Source: Actinomycetospora cinnamomea
GTDB taxonomy: Bacteria; Actinomycetota; Actinomycetes; Mycobacteriales; Pseudonocardiaceae
NCBI RefSeq assembly: GCF_003096675.1
Contig: NZ_QEKW01000020.1
Coordinates: forward strand, 1-64,000
Reading direction: 5' to 3'
Length of the DNA: 64,000 bases
Positions 44,111 through 59,313 of this stretch are shown piece by piece. The notes below the pieces were generated by a model that was not told the origin of the DNA, ran no database searches, and was given only the letters and a program-made list of their open reading frames with translations. The position numbers were made by a program, and so were the translations under genes. The stretch's first letter is position 1; each line of letters starts with the position of its first letter.

Positions 44111-45304
44111 ATGCGACCGGCGTGGGTCACGGGGACGAGGTCGCGCAGCGCCGTCCCGGCCCTGTGGACCGTGGTGTTCGTCGTCGCCTTCGGCACCAAC
44201 GTGCCGACGCCGCTGCTGCTCGTCTACCGGGACGTGCTCGGGCTCGGCCCGACGGCGCTCACGGCGGCGTTCGGCGTCTACGCGGCGGGGCTGATCCCGG
44301 CGCTGCTGCTCTCCGGGCCGGCGTCGGACCGGCTCGGGCGCCGCCCGGTCGTCGTGCCCTTCGTCGTGCTCGCCGCGCTCGTGTCGGTGCTCTTCCTCGC
44401 CGCCGGCTCCTCGGTGCTGGTGCTCTTCCTCGGCCGCTTCCTCCAGGGCGCGGTGTCCGGCGTGGTGTTCAGCGTCGGCACCGCCTGGCTGGGGGAGCTG
44501 GTCGGCGAGCCCGGCCGCTCGGCCCGCCTCACCACCATCGCGCTGGCGACCGGCTGGGCCGGCGGACCCCTCCTCGCCGGCCTGCTCGGGCAATGGGCCC
44601 CGCTGCCGACCGTGCTGCCCTACCTCGTGCACGTCGCCCTCATGGTCGGGGCGCTGGCCGTGCTGCCGACGGTCCCGGAGAGCCTGGGGCCGGAACGCCG
44701 CCGGACGGCCGGGCCCGTCGTCAACCTGGGGGTCCCGGCCCCCGCGCGGCGGGCGTTCGTGCTGGTCGTGGTGCCCGTCGCGGTCGGGGTGTTCGCGTTC
44801 CCGTCGACGGCGGCCACCGTGCTGCCGCTGCTGCTCACCGCGCAGATGCCCGGCATCGCGGTCGCGGTCGCGGGGATCGTCGCCGGGGTCACGCTCTCCA
44901 CCGGCGCGCTGGTCCCGCCTCTGCAGCGACGCCTCGGCGCGCCGGTCGCGGGCCCGGTGGGCCTGGGGCTCGGTGCGCTGGGGCTCGGCGTGGCCCTCGC
45001 CGGGCTGGCGCTGGCGGCGTGGCCGCTGCTGCTCCCGGCGTCGCTGCTGCTCGGCGCGGGCTACGGCCTGTGCCTGGCGTCGGGGCTGGCGACGGTGGCG
45101 CGGCTGGCCCCGGCCGGCGAGCGGGGCGCGCTCACCGGCACCTTCTACGCCTGCGCCTACCTGGGCTTCGGTGTGCCGTTCGTGCTCTCGGCCCTCGCGG
45201 GCGATGGCGGCCTGACCGGTCCGCTCACCGGGCTCGCGATCGTGTCCGCGGTGGCGGCCCTGGCCGTCGGTCTCCCCGGCGCCCGGCGGCTCGCGGCCGC
45301 CTGA
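44111..45304 (+). CDS. MFS transporter
   Basis: 397 aa with twelve helices. The loop motif SGPASDRLGRRPVVV after helix 2 marks MFS drug/sugar exporters. CAGGGT six bases before ATG 44111 suggests a leaderless start; ATG 44093 (six codons longer) is possible. Stand-alone gene, convergent with another MFS gene across two hairpins. Substrate unknown. Confidence 0.88.
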   Translation: MRPAWVTGTRSRSAVPALWTVVFVVAFGTNVPTPLLLVYRDVLGLGPTALTAAFGVYAAGLIPALLLSGPASDRLGRRPVVVPFVVLAALVSVLFLAAGSSVLVLFLGRFLQGAVSGVVFSVGTAWLGELVGEPGRSARLTTIALATGWAGGPLLAGLLGQWAPLPTVLPYLVHVALMVGALAVLPTVPESLGPERRRTAGPVVNLGVPAPARRAFVLVVVPVAVGVFAFPSTAATVLPLLLTAQMPGIAVAVAGIVAGVTLSTGALVPPLQRRLGAPVAGPVGLGLGALGLGVALAGLALAAWPLLLPASLLLGAGYGLCLASGLATVARLAPAGERGALTGTFYACAYLGFGVPFVLSALAGDGGLTGPLTGLAIVSAVAALAVGLPGARRLAAA

Positions 45305-45335
45305 GGAGTCACCCGCCTCGAACGTCGGTCGCCTC

Positions 45336-45398
45336 GTCGGGGAGCGAGGGTCGCCCCGAGTGCGCCGCACGCAGCCAGGGCGTCCCTCGCGCCCCGAC
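45336..45398. terminator. Long hairpin, repeat family A, copy 2 (inverted)
   Basis: Arms 45336-45356 and 45378-45398, 19 of 21 bases paired. Its reverse complement matches the hairpin at 44009-44061 through most of stem and loop. Lies between two convergent MFS genes. Confidence 0.65.
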
Positions 45399-45420
45399 AT
45401 CCGCGAGCGTCCCACGGAGC

Positions 45421-45465
45421 CGAGGGTCACCCCCGCTGCTCACCACGCAGCCGGGGTGACCCTCG
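45421..45465. terminator. Hairpin, repeat family A-like, copy 3
   Basis: Arms 45421-45439 and 45447-45465, 18 of 19 paired, seven-base loop. Same CGAGGGTC...GCAGC theme as the other two. With copy 2 it probably terminates both converging transcripts. Confidence 0.65.
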
Positions 45466-45483
45466 CTGCGCGATCGGCGCGCC

Positions 45484-46626
45484 TCAGCGTCGCGGCACCA
45501 GCACCGCCGCCACGGCGAGCAGCACGCCCGCCACGGCGAAGCCGGCGACGGGGGAGAGGTGGTACGGCGCGAGGAACACCGCCGGCGCGGCGGCGGCGCC
45601 GAGGAAGCGCAGCGCCTGGACCACCGACACCCCGCCGGGGGTCCCTCCCCGCAGCACCAGCGCGTTCACGCCCACGAGCAGCAGCTGGGCCGCCGCACCC
45701 GCGGCGGCCCACACCGCGGCGACGGCGACGGCCGAGGGCAGCACGCCGATCGCGGCGACGAGCACCGCGCCCACGACCGCGCCCCAGCGCACGAGCACCC
45801 CGGGCCCGACCCGGTCGACGCCCGCCCCCACGAGGCGCGCGGTGAGCAGGCCGGCCACCCCGAAGGCGGTGAGGAGCGCGCCCCGCAGCCCGGCGCCCAG
45901 GGTGAACGCGTCCTCGACGCGCAGCGCCACGAGGAACGACAGCCCGCCGAGCGCGCCCCACCCGAGCCCGGCGACGAGCCCGAGCCGCAGCACCGCGGGC
46001 CGCCAGGCGTCGCGCAGCCGGGGGCGACGGTCGGTGTCCTCGGGCCGGGGGTCGGCGGGCAGCCCCGCCAGGGCCAGCAGCGCCGCCACGGCGGCGACGC
46101 CGGCGAACGCGAGCCGCCAGTCCAGCTCGGCGGCGAGACCCCCGACCAGCGGGGCGAAGGTCTGTCCCGCGGCCTGGAGCGACCCGAAGACGCCCAGGGA
46201 GCGGCCCAGCCGGTCCGGGGGCGACGCGGCGGCGAGCGCCGAGAGGAGCAGGGGCGTGGTGAACGCGTTCGCCGCACCCTGCAGCGCCCGCGCCCCGAGG
46301 AACAGCCACCCCACGCCCGCGACGGCCGCGAGCACGGAGAACACGACATAGGCGACGTAGGCCGCGCGCACGGTGCGCCGCGCGCCCCACCGCTGCCCGA
46401 GCGTGCCCGACACCAGCATCAGCAGCGCGAACGGCAGCAGGTACGCGGTCAGCGACGCCGCGGCGCCCGACGGCGAGAGGCCGAGGTCGGCGCCCAGCTC
46501 GGGCAGCATCGACGCGGTGATCCCGCCGCCGAAGGGACCCAGGAAGCCGCCCGCGTAGAGGGCCGCCAGCCGGAGCCGGTCGAGCCGGATGCGTCCGGGC
46601 GAGGAGGAGGGTGGAGCGGCCGTCAC
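45484..46626 (-). CDS. MFS transporter co-transcribed with the PAC2 gene
   Basis: 380 aa, about twelve helices; begins after RIRLDRLRLAALYAGGFLGP. Motif-A equivalent GTLGQRWGARRTV, and a GVFGSLQAAGQTFAPLVGG segment typical of drug exporters. The GTG start overlaps the PAC2 stop (GTGA). Substrate unknown. Confidence 0.88.
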   Translation of the reverse strand: MTAAPPSSSPGRIRLDRLRLAALYAGGFLGPFGGGITASMLPELGADLGLSPSGAAASLTAYLLPFALLMLVSGTLGQRWGARRTVRAAYVAYVVFSVLAAVAGVGWLFLGARALQGAANAFTTPLLLSALAAASPPDRLGRSLGVFGSLQAAGQTFAPLVGGLAAELDWRLAFAGVAAVAALLALAGLPADPRPEDTDRRPRLRDAWRPAVLRLGLVAGLGWGALGGLSFLVALRVEDAFTLGAGLRGALLTAFGVAGLLTARLVGAGVDRVGPGVLVRWGAVVGAVLVAAIGVLPSAVAVAAVWAAAGAAAQLLLVGVNALVLRGGTPGGVSVVQALRFLGAAAAPAVFLAPYHLSPVAGFAVAGVLLAVAAVLVPRR

Positions 46627-47567
46627 CGCTCCCAGGGGCCCTTGCCGGGCCCGGGCGGGCCGCCGGCCGTGCCTCCGGGGCCGCCGCCCGGACCGCGGCG
46701 CCGCAGGTAGCGCTCGAAGTCGGCGGCGATCTCCTCGCCCGAGGCCTCCTCGAGGTCGGTCTCGGCGTCGCCGGCCTCCTCGAGGGCCTTGACGTACTCG
46801 CGCACCTCGTCGTCCTCGTCGGCCATCTCCGAGACCGTGCGCTCCCACTTCTCGGCCTGCTCGGGCAGCCCGCCGAGCGGCACCTCGACGTCGAGGACCT
46901 CCTCGACGCGCTGCAGCAGCGCGATCGTGGCCTTCGGGGCGGGCGGCTGCGAGACGTAGTGCGGCACGGCCGCCCAGAACGAGATGGCGGGCAGCCCGGC
47001 CTGCACGCAGGCGTCCTGCAGGACGCCGACGATGCCGGTGGGGCCCTGGTAGCGCGAGCGCTGCAGCCGGTAGCGCGCCGCGGAGGCCTTGTCGAACGAC
47101 GTGCCGGTGACCGGGACCGGGCGGGTGTGCGGGGTGTCGGCCAGCAGCGCCCCGAGCGTGATGACGGTGCCGACGCCCAGCTCGCGGGCCTGGTCGATCA
47201 GCTCGGCGCAGAACGCCCGCCACCGCATGTTGGGCTCGATGCCGCGCACCAGGATGAGGTCCTGGGCGGAGCCCGGAGGCCGGCAGCGGGTGAAGCGGGT
47301 GGTGGGCCAGTCGATGGCCCGGCTCACGCCGTCGACCATGCGGACCGTGGGCCGCGAGACCTGGAAGTCGTAGTACTCGTCCGGATCGATCGCCGAGAGC
47401 TCGGTGGCGTCCCAGTGCAGCGCGAGGTGCTCCACCGCGGTGCTGGCCGCGTCACCGGCGTCGTTCCAGCCCTCGAACGCCGCGAGCATGACCGGTGCGT
47501 CGGTGCGGTCCGGCGGGGGAGGATTCTCCGTCTCGGGGGTCGCGGGGAGGTCGTCGGGCTCGGACAC
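46623..47567 (-). CDS. PAC2 family protein (proteasome-assembly-chaperone fold)
   Basis: 314 aa. Starts with a Pro/Asp-rich tail, then MLAAFEGWNDAGDAASTAV, DPDEYYDFQVSRP and VRGIEPNMRWRAF, the PAC2/ATP-grasp-like signature; the middle has GALLADTPHTRPVPVTG. Related to Rv2125, whose role is unknown despite the fold name. The C-terminus is acidic then Gly/Pro-rich. Leaderless GTG, divergent from metH. The same neighbour order occurs in Mycobacterium; a link to the proteasome is suggestive only. Confidence 0.9.
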   Translation of the reverse strand: MSEPDDLPATPETENPPPPDRTDAPVMLAAFEGWNDAGDAASTAVEHLALHWDATELSAIDPDEYYDFQVSRPTVRMVDGVSRAIDWPTTRFTRCRPPGSAQDLILVRGIEPNMRWRAFCAELIDQARELGVGTVITLGALLADTPHTRPVPVTGTSFDKASAARYRLQRSRYQGPTGIVGVLQDACVQAGLPAISFWAAVPHYVSQPPAPKATIALLQRVEEVLDVEVPLGGLPEQAEKWERTVSEMADEDDEVREYVKALEEAGDAETDLEEASGEEIAADFERYLRRRGPGGGPGGTAGGPPGPGKGPWER

Positions 47568-47574
47568 GACGACA

Positions 47575-47580
47575 GCCTAC
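47575..47580 (-). promoter_or_regulatory. -10 element of the PAC2 gene (leaderless)
   Basis: TAGGCT on the minus strand, seven bases before GTG 47567. Confidence 0.6.
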
Positions 47581-47629
47581 GTCTCGTGACGAGGCTCGCA
47601 GTGCGCCCGGCACTGCTCGCCGACCACGT

Positions 47630-47635
47630 TACGAT
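47630..47635 (+). promoter_or_regulatory. -10 element of metH (leaderless)
   Basis: TACGAT six bases before ATG 47642. A leaderless mRNA leaves no room for a cobalamin or SAM riboswitch. Confidence 0.6.
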
Positions 47636-47641
47636 CGCGTG

Positions 47642-51174
<3,533 letters not shown>

Positions 51175-51175
<1 letters not shown>

Positions 51176-51894
51176 TGAGCGTGCCTGACCTCGCGGCCGT
51201 CCTGTGGGACATGGACGGCACGCTGGTCGACACCGAGGGCCTGTGGTCGGTCACCATGGCCGAGCTCGCCGCCCACCACGGCGGCGAGCTCTCGGCCGCG
51301 ACCCGCGAGGAGCTGACGGGCTCGAGCCTGCACCGCACGGTGCGTGCGGTGCGCGCCGAGGTCGGGCTCGACCCGGGCGACGCCGACGGTGTGGCGGCCG
51401 ACGGCCGCTGGCTGATCGACCGCACCGCGGAGGTCTTCTCCCGCGGCGTCCCCTGGCGCCCGGGCGCCTACGAGGCCCTCACCGCCGTGCGGGAGTCGGG
51501 GCTGCCGACGGCGCTGGTCACCAGCACCTACCGCGAGCTCACCGACGTCGCCCTCGACACGATCGGTCGGGAGTTCTTCGACCTGACCGTCTGCGGGGAC
51601 GAGGTGCCGGCGACCAAGCCCGACCCGGCGCCCTACCGGCGGGCGGCGGAGCTGCTCGGCGTCGACCCGCGGGCGTGCGTGGCGGTGGAGGACTCGCCGA
51701 CGGGGACGCGGTCGGCGGTCGCGGCCGGGGCCACCGTCCTCGTCGTGCCCGCCGAGGTGCCCGTGCCGCCCGGGAAGCGCCGGGTGCTGCGCGCGAGCCT
51801 CGTCGGACTCGCCGTCGCGGACCTGCGGGCGCTGCTGACGGGCCCGACCACCGACGGGAGCACCGACCACCGGACGCGGGCGGCCGCGCACTGA
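51175..51894 (+). CDS. HAD-superfamily phosphatase
   Basis: 239 aa, beta-phosphoglucomutase/phosphoglycolate-phosphatase-like HAD. Motif I WDMDGTLVDTEG, motif II LVTST, motif III K in ATKPDP, motif IV VAVEDSPTG, and a helical cap between I and II. It is the usual partner downstream of metH in actinobacteria. ATG overlaps the metH stop (TGATG). Substrate unknown. Confidence 0.9.
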
Positions 51895-52114
51895 GCGCTC
51901 CGTGATCGGCGCGCGCCTCGGCCGGTGCAGGCGTCCACCGCGGTGATCGCGCGAACGGCCCAGTGCCGGCGTCGGATCCCCGCCCCGAGCGGCCGTTCGG
52001 CGCGCGGGGACGGCCGTGTGGCGCGTGACGCGTCGTCCGGGAGAACCGCGCCGCGCCTCCGGGAGAATCCGGTGGTGTGCGACCCCGCGTGACCACGTGC
52101 GACGATGGCTCGAC

Positions 52115-52378
52115 GTGAAGACGTTCGACGGGCTCTTCGACGAGCTCACCGCCAAGGCGCGCGACCGGCCCGCGGGTTCCGGGACCGTGGCCGCCCTGGA
52201 CGCCGGGGTCCACGCCCAGGGCAAGAAGGTGCTCGAGGAGGCCGGCGAGGTGTGGATCGCGGCCGAGTACGAGACCGACGACAAGCTGGCCGAGGAGATC
52301 TCCCAGCTGCTCTACCGCGTCCAGGTGATCATGCTGGGTCGCGGTCTCACGCTCGACGAGGTCTACAAGCACCTGTAG
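52115..52378 (+). CDS. hisE: Phosphoribosyl-ATP pyrophosphatase
   Basis: 87 aa, second step of histidine synthesis. MazG-like all-helical fold: [12 protein letters not shown], the metal-binding [17 protein letters not shown], then [18 protein letters not shown]. The GTG (VKTFDGLF) is chosen; an ATG ten bases upstream is out of frame. The 220 bases upstream contain no gene, with a weak GACGAT -10 eight bases before the start. It precedes hisG by 31 bases. Confidence 0.95.
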   Translation: MKTFDGLFDELTAKARDRPAGSGTVAALDAGVHAQGKKVLEEAGEVWIAAEYETDDKLAEEISQLLYRVQVIMLGRGLTLDEVYKHL

Positions 52379-52409
52379 CCGACACCCGCAGGTGTCAGGA
52401 GGAGAGCCC

Positions 52410-53306
52410 ATGCTCCGCGTCGCCGTCCCCAACAAGGGATCGCTGGCCGAGGAGGCGTCGACGATGCTGCGCGACGCCGGCTACCGGCAACGGACGGACA
52501 GCCGCGACCTCAGCCTCCACGACGAGGCCAACGGCGTCACGTTCTTCTATCTGCGTCCCAAGGACATCGCGACCTACGTCTCCGAGGGCCAGCTGCACCT
52601 CGGGATCACGGGCCACGACCTCACCGAGGAGTCGAGCGCCTCGGTGAACCAGCTGCTGCGGCTCGGGTTCGGGCACTCGAAGTTCCGCTACGCCGCGCCC
52701 GCGCGCAACGAGTGGACGGTCCAGGACCTCGCCGGCAAGCGGATCGCGACGTCGTACCCGCGGCTCGTGCGGGCCAACCTCGCCCAGCAGCGTATCGCCG
52801 CCAAGGACGTCATCCGGCTCGACGGCGCGGTCGAGATCTCGATCGAGCTGCAGGTGGCGGACGCCATCGCCGACGTCGTGAGCTCGGGGCGCACGCTGGC
52901 CCAGCACGGTCTGGTGGCCATCGGTGATCCGATCACCGAGTCGCAGGCGGTGGTCATCGACCGCAACGCCAAGTTCGACCAGGTGCCCGACACCGCCGAG
53001 ACCGAGCGCGCGAAGTCCCGCTTCGTGGAGCGTCTGCGGGGCGTGGTGTACGCCCGGCAGTACGTGATGCTCGACTACGACTGCCCGGTGGACCTCAAGG
53101 ACCGCGCGGTGGAGCTGACCCCGGGCATCGAGTCGCCCACCGTCTCGCCGCTGTCGAACGAGAAGTTCGTGGCCGTGCGCTCGATGGTGGAGCGCAAGCG
53201 GGTCAACGACATCATGGACGAGCTGGCCGACATCGGGTGCACGGGCATCGTGACCTCGTCGCTGCAGTCCTGCCGGGCCATCGGCTCGGCCAACGGCCAC
53301 CGCTGA
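52410..53306 (+). CDS. hisG: ATP phosphoribosyltransferase, long form
   Basis: 298 aa. First committed step of histidine synthesis. Catalytic part with LRVAVPNKGSL, GITGHDL and the PRPP-binding region SYPRLV to VEISIELQVADAIADVVSSG. The C-terminal ACT-like HisG_C domain (RSMVERKRVNDIMDELADIG) allows feedback inhibition by histidine. AGGAGGAGA lies just before the ATG. Forms the hisE-hisG unit typical of actinobacteria. Confidence 0.97.
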   Translation: MLRVAVPNKGSLAEEASTMLRDAGYRQRTDSRDLSLHDEANGVTFFYLRPKDIATYVSEGQLHLGITGHDLTEESSASVNQLLRLGFGHSKFRYAAPARNEWTVQDLAGKRIATSYPRLVRANLAQQRIAAKDVIRLDGAVEISIELQVADAIADVVSSGRTLAQHGLVAIGDPITESQAVVIDRNAKFDQVPDTAETERAKSRFVERLRGVVYARQYVMLDYDCPVDLKDRAVELTPGIESPTVSPLSNEKFVAVRSMVERKRVNDIMDELADIGCTGIVTSSLQSCRAIGSANGHR

Positions 53307-53321
53307 GGCCGGCACCGCTTC

Positions 53322-56002
<2,681 letters not shown>

Positions 56003-56123
56003 CCCTGCGTGAGCAGCGACGGGCCCGGGTGCTGGGGGAGTCACCCTGGGTGATGCCGCGCAAGGGGCCCCCGTGAGAACTCCGTCACCGGCACGCTACT
56101 CCACGGACACCTCGATTCGCGGG

Positions 56124-56129
56124 TACGGT
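56124..56129 (+). promoter_or_regulatory. -10 element of the proteasomal ATPase gene
   Basis: TACGGT, 30 bases before GTG 56160, giving a short leader with the ribosome binding site GGAGGAGGG. Confidence 0.45.
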
Positions 56130-56159
56130 TCTAGCCACGGAGTAGCGGAGGAGGGCGCC

Positions 56160-57980
56160 GTGACGACTGACGACGACCCCAGGGGCCGATCCGACAGGGC
56201 AGACAGCGGCCGGGACCGCGGCGAACGACACGACCGCGGCTCGGCGGACATGGCAGCACAGGTGCGCTTCCTCGAGGACGAGGTGGCGCTGTTGCGTCGC
56301 AAGCTGACCGAATCCCCTCGGCACGCGCGCATCCTCGAGCAGCGCCTCGGCGAGGCGCAGCAGCGCGTGGCCCAGCTGACCGAGCGCAACGACAAGCTCA
56401 CCGACACGCTCAAGGAGGCGCGGGCCCAGCTCGTCGCCCTCCGCGAGGAGGTCGACCGGCTCGCCCAGCCGCCCTCGAGCTACGGGGTGTTCCTCGAGGC
56501 GCACGAGGACTCGACGGTGGACGTGTTCACCTCGGGCCGTCGCATGCGCGTGGCGGTCTCGCCGGCCGTCGAGACCTCCGAGCTCACCCGCGGGCAGTCC
56601 CTGCGGCTCAACGAGGCGCTCACCGTCGTCGAGGCGGGAACCTACGAGCGCATCGGCGAGGTGTGCGCGCTGCGGGAGGTCCTCACCGACGAGGACGGCA
56701 GCCGCACGCGGGCGCTGATCATCGGCCACGCCGACGAGGAGCGGGTGATCCACCTCGCCGACTCGCTGCTGGACGCCGAGGGGCCCGAGCTCAAGCCCGG
56801 CGACTCGCTGATGGTCGACACCAAGGTCGGCTACGCCTACGAGAAGGTGCCGAAGGCCGAGGTGGAGGAGCTCGTCCTCGAGGAGGTCCCCGACGTCGCC
56901 TACACCGACATCGGCGGGCTCTCGCGGCAGATCGACTCCATCCGGGACGCCGTCGAGCTGCCGTTCCTGCACGCGGACCTGTTCCGCACCTACCAGCTGC
57001 GCCCGCCGAAGGGCGTGCTGCTCTACGGCCCGCCCGGCTGCGGGAAGACGCTCATCGCCAAGGCGGTGGCGAACTCCCTGGCCAAGAAGGTGGCCGAGAC
57101 CCGCGGCGAGGACAGCCGCGACGTCAAGGCGCACTTCCTCAACATCAAGGGCCCGGAGCTGCTCAACAAGTTCGTCGGGGAGACCGAGCGGCACATCCGG
57201 ATGATCTTCCAGCGGGCGCGCGAGAAGGCGTCCGAGGGCACGCCGGTGATCGTGTTCTTCGACGAGATGGACTCGATCTTCCGCACCCGCGGGTCGGGGG
57301 TGTCCAGCGATGTGGAGACGACGATCGTCCCCCAGCTGCTGAGCGAGATCGACGGCGTCGAGGGGCTCGAGAACGTCATCGTGATCGGCGCGTCCAACCG
57401 CGAGGACATGATCGACCCCGCGATCCTGCGGCCGGGCCGGCTCGACGTGAAGATCAAGATCGAGCGTCCCGACGCCGAGGCGGCGCAGGACATCTTCTCT
57501 AAGTACCTGATCGACGGCCTGCCGCTGCACGAGGACGACATCTCCGAGTTCGGCGGCAACCGCGCGGCGTGCCTCGAGGGCATGATCGAGCGGGTCGTCG
57601 AGCGGATGTACGCCGAGACCGACGACAACCGGTTCCTCGAGGTCACCTACGCCAACGGTGACAAGGAGGTCCTGTACTTCAAGGACTTCAACTCGGGCGC
57701 CGTGATCGAGAACATCGTCGGGCGGGCGAAGAAGTCGGCCATCAAGTCCGAGCTGGAGAGCTCCCAGCCCGGCCTGCGCGTGCAGCACCTGCTGGACGCG
57801 GTGGTCGACGAGTTCGCCGAGTCCGAGGACCTGCCGAACACCACCAACCCGGACGACTGGGCCCGCATCTCGGGCAAGAAGGGCGAGCGGATCGTCTACA
57901 TCCGCACGCTCGTCACCGGGAAGGGCGCGACGCAGGGCAAGGAGATCGACACCGCGTCGAACACCGGCCAGTACCTCTGA
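56160..57980 (+). CDS. arc: Proteasome-associated AAA ATPase (ARC/Mpa)
   Basis: 606 aa, hexameric unfoldase that feeds pupylated proteins to the 20S core. N-terminal coiled coil ([20 protein letters not shown] to about residue 100) recruits Pup, two OB domains follow, then AAA with Walker A GPPGCGKT, Walker [11 protein letters not shown] and the second region [13 protein letters not shown]. The C-terminus ends GQYL, the HbYX-like tail that opens the proteasome gate. GTG preceded by GGAGGAGGG. Same length as mycobacterial Mpa. Confidence 0.97.
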   Translation: MTTDDDPRGRSDRADSGRDRGERHDRGSADMAAQVRFLEDEVALLRRKLTESPRHARILEQRLGEAQQRVAQLTERNDKLTDTLKEARAQLVALREEVDRLAQPPSSYGVFLEAHEDSTVDVFTSGRRMRVAVSPAVETSELTRGQSLRLNEALTVVEAGTYERIGEVCALREVLTDEDGSRTRALIIGHADEERVIHLADSLLDAEGPELKPGDSLMVDTKVGYAYEKVPKAEVEELVLEEVPDVAYTDIGGLSRQIDSIRDAVELPFLHADLFRTYQLRPPKGVLLYGPPGCGKTLIAKAVANSLAKKVAETRGEDSRDVKAHFLNIKGPELLNKFVGETERHIRMIFQRAREKASEGTPVIVFFDEMDSIFRTRGSGVSSDVETTIVPQLLSEIDGVEGLENVIVIGASNREDMIDPAILRPGRLDVKIKIERPDAEAAQDIFSKYLIDGLPLHEDDISEFGGNRAACLEGMIERVVERMYAETDDNRFLEVTYANGDKEVLYFKDFNSGAVIENIVGRAKKSAIKSELESSQPGLRVQHLLDAVVDEFAESEDLPNTTNPDDWARISGKKGERIVYIRTLVTGKGATQGKEIDTASNTGQYL

Positions 57981-57996
57981 CATCCGGTACCGCAGG

Positions 57997-58002
57997 TACC
58001 GT
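57997..58002 (+). promoter_or_regulatory. -10 element of the alpha/beta hydrolase gene (leaderless)
   Basis: TACCGT six bases before ATG 58009; it lies in a small direct repeat GGTACCG at 57987 and 57996. Confidence 0.55.
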
Positions 58003-58008
58003 GTGGCC

Positions 58009-59313
58009 ATGAGCGACCAGGCATCCCGGCCGCCCCGCCCCCCGGAGCCCGCCCCCAGGGCGCGCAACGAGGTCCGCGGGGCGGCCGGTGTCGCTTCGGA
58101 GGCCGTCGACATCGTCTCCCGCCCCGTCCAGGGCACCCACGACGCCGTCTCGGGCACGGTGTTCGGCGTGCTGCGCCGGGTCGGGCTGGGGCCGGTGTCG
58201 ACGCCGGTGCAGGTGGTGCACGACGGCATCAGCACCGGCGTCTACGCGGCCGTGCGCGGCATCGGCCACCTCGCCGGTCGCGGCATCGGTGCCGCCGCGG
58301 CCCTGGCCCGCCCCGAGTGGCGCCCGATCACCGGCAACCCGTCGGGCGCGGTGCTCACCGGCGCGATCAACGGGCTGGTCGGCGACCACATGGTGGCGCT
58401 CGACAACGACCTCGCCGTGCCCATGACGCTGTACACCGCGACGGTGGCCGACTCCTACGCCGAGCAGTACGGCGAGCTGCCGCGCGGGACCGAGGAGCTG
58501 CGCGCGGTGGTGTGCGACCACCCCGAGCGCGACCTCACCCGCCTCGTGCTGTTCGTCCACGGCCTGGGCGAGACCGAGCACGCCTGGCGGCTCTACGGGG
58601 AGGCCAGCGCGGGGGAGGGGTACGCCGAGCGCGTCGCCTCGGCCACGGGTGCCACCCCGCTGCTGCTGCGCTACAACACCGGCCTGCCGATCGCCGACAA
58701 CGGCGCCGCGCTGTCGATGGTGCTCACCGACCTGTTCCACCGCTGGCCCGAGGCCGTGCGCCGGCTCGACCTCGTCGGGCACTCCATGGGCGGGCTGATG
58801 CTGCGCCACGCCTGCCACCACGCCGTGCAGACCGGCCAGCCGTGGGTGGGCGCGGTCCGCCGGATGATCTACCTCGGCTCGCCGCACCGCGGGGCGCCGC
58901 TGGCCCACCGGGTCGACCAGCTCGCGACGCGGCTGTCCCGGTGGTCGCGGTCGAAGACCTGGGGCGAGTTCCTCGACCGGCGCTCGGCCGGCATCCGCGA
59001 CCTCGTGGCCGGCGTCTCCGACACCGAGGTCCCGCTGCTCGCGCACGCGTCCCACCACGCGGTGGCCGCCTGCGTCACGCGTTCGGCGCACGGGCCGCTG
59101 GCCCACGCCCTGGGGGACCTGCTGGTGCCCGTGGACTCGGCGGGCGGCGCGATCACCGACGTCGAGCCTCTGACGTCGTCGCACCACTTCCACCTGCTCA
59201 ACGACCCCCACGTCCACGAGCACCTGATGCGGTGGCTCACCGCCGAGGACGACGGGGCCGGCGAGGACGACGAGGGCGGCCCTGCCCGCGAGGACGGGGC
59301 CGGGCCACCGTGA
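58009..59313 (+). CDS. Alpha/beta-hydrolase, PGAP1/lipase-like
   Basis: 434 aa. About 160 residues of helical, Gly/Ala-rich N-terminal region (VASEAVDIVSRPVQGTHDAV) precede a lipase-like hydrolase core: LVLFVHGLGETEHAW (oxyanion), VGHSMGGLML (nucleophile Ser) and a late HHFHLL histidine. The C-terminus is acidic. Substrate unknown; esterase of lipids likely. Sits between arc and dop and overlaps the following transporter (GTGA). Confidence 0.88.
   Translation: MSDQASRPPRPPEPAPRARNEVRGAAGVASEAVDIVSRPVQGTHDAVSGTVFGVLRRVGLGPVSTPVQVVHDGISTGVYAAVRGIGHLAGRGIGAAAALARPEWRPITGNPSGAVLTGAINGLVGDHMVALDNDLAVPMTLYTATVADSYAEQYGELPRGTEELRAVVCDHPERDLTRLVLFVHGLGETEHAWRLYGEASAGEGYAERVASATGATPLLLRYNTGLPIADNGAALSMVLTDLFHRWPEAVRRLDLVGHSMGGLMLRHACHHAVQTGQPWVGAVRRMIYLGSPHRGAPLAHRVDQLATRLSRWSRSKTWGEFLDRRSAGIRDLVAGVSDTEVPLLAHASHHAVAACVTRSAHGPLAHALGDLLVPVDSAGGAITDVEPLTSSHHFHLLNDPHVHEHLMRWLTAEDDGAGEDDEGGPAREDGAGPP

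Noticed and set aside
41287-45459. 1390-aa plus-strand open frame across mshC, eccB and the MFS gene
   Set aside because: Arg/Pro/Ala-rich frame-shifted shadow spanning three recognisable genes.
47581-47641. Cobalamin riboswitch upstream of metH
   Set aside because: Only about 75 bases separate the divergent starts and the -10 fits a leaderless start, leaving no room for a riboswitch.
52105-52114. ATG ten bases before the hisE GTG as start
   Set aside because: It is out of frame with the conserved HisE sequence.
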